Made by a program: the position numbers and the translations under genes | The notes under the pieces: generated by a model | Seen by the model: only the letters and a program-made list of their open reading frames with translations | Database searches by the model: none | What the model was told of the DNA's origin: nothing | Shown: positions 63,563 through 64,000 of the stretch, in pieces | Numbering within the stretch: the stretch's first letter is position 1 | How the letters are laid out: each line of letters opens with the position of its first letter | NCBI RefSeq assembly: GCF_001592125.1 | Contig: NZ_BCWI01000005.1 | Span: 124,001 to 188,000 of the forward strand | Source of the DNA: Microbacterium hominis NBRC 15708 | Lineage (GTDB): Bacteria; Actinomycetota; Actinomycetes; Actinomycetales; Microbacteriaceae | Length of the DNA: 64,000 nucleotides | Direction: 5' to 3'

Positions 63563-64000
63563 CCGAGCGGCATCCCCGGGAACCCCGCGAGGCGCCCGAT
63601 CGGGAACGACGCCATCATCTTCTGCAGCGCGTCGTCGTCGGGCAGCATCGACGCCGCCGAGCTGTCGGCACCGCCCAGCCCGGCGAGCGCGCCGGCCATG
63701 AGCTGCTGCACGACCGGCCCCGTGACGGGATGGGCGAACACGTCGGCGACCGACGAGTTCATCGTGAGCGGGAGCACGAGCTCGTCGCCGGCGATCTCCA
63801 CGACGGTCTCGGCGCGCACGTCGCGGCTCGACGCGGCGACCTCGACGCGGTAGGCGCCGCCCTCGACGACGAAGCGGTCGACGCGCACGTCCCAGTAGGC
63901 CAGGTCGTCGCGGCGCACCGTGACCACGGCATCCCGCGTCTGCCCGGGGGCGACCTCGACGGCCGCGAAGCCGCGCAGCTCGCGCGGCGCGCGCTGCACG

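Overview
The window is very GC-rich, and many genes start with GTG or overlap the previous stop codon by 4 bp. It carries small proteins of a type I know only from Microbacteriaceae, LAxTG surface-sorting signals, and sugar ABC operons without their own ATPase. I read it as the chromosome of a Microbacteriaceae actinobacterium, most likely Microbacterium. I see no rRNA, phage, transposase or CRISPR array; two serine tRNAs are present.

Layout. 1-2000: end of an O-acetylhomoserine sulfhydrylase gene and a flavin reductase. 2008-9341: a sugar-catabolic operon on the minus strand (mannose-6-P isomerase, ADP-dependent-type sugar kinase, class II aldolase, two ABC permeases, binding protein), divergent from a DeoR regulator with two matching direct repeats between them. 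9366-15000: small conserved proteins, a fatty acid desaturase, a ROK kinase, a hydrolase and membrane proteins. 14985-17674: oxidoreductase and isomerase pair facing a TetR gene across a perfect palindrome. 17698-22478: PhzF-like protein, a lysyltransferase-type membrane pair, and a two-component system.

22492-29390 is the most unusual part. A seven-gene minus-strand operon encodes five small or repeat-containing exported proteins whose signal peptides all end in A-A-[FLY]-[TSA]-D, a SipW-type signal peptidase, a LATTG-anchored surface protein, and a secreted seven-blade RCC1 propeller. Divergent from it is one gene whose product joins an ECF-type sigma factor, a zinc anti-sigma motif, hydrophobic segments, and a surface domain ending in a LASTG sorting signal. 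That surface domain resembles the one in the LATTG protein of the operon. This looks like a surface-fibre system with a built-in sensor and regulator.

29508-41798: tRNA-Ser(GCU), an LCP cell-wall ligase, tRNA-Ser(UGA), a HAD phosphatase, serS, lipid kinase, a TetR/membrane protein pair, photolyase, a luciferase-like oxidoreductase, pheA, a lipoprotein and pgm.

41907-61967 is a galactan/arabinogalactan utilisation region: a wall-anchored GH30 endo-galactanase, glycerate kinase, galE, GH51 arabinofuranosidase, GH35 beta-galactosidase, an ABC importer, a LacI regulator, GH36 alpha-galactosidase, a second LacI regulator, galT and galK. Four copies of a 16-bp LacI-type palindrome tie the GH30 gene to the importer/glycosidase operon. 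Two related sites cover the galTK promoter. The intended flow appears to be: cleave the polymer outside, import oligosaccharides, trim arabinose and galactose inside, then use the Leloir pathway (galK, galT, galE, pgm). The window ends with a hydrolase, a YdcF-like protein and the C-terminal part of a GH3 glycosidase.

At least eleven genes have a TAnnnT box exactly 6-7 bases before the start codon and little or no ribosome binding site, so leaderless transcription seems common here.
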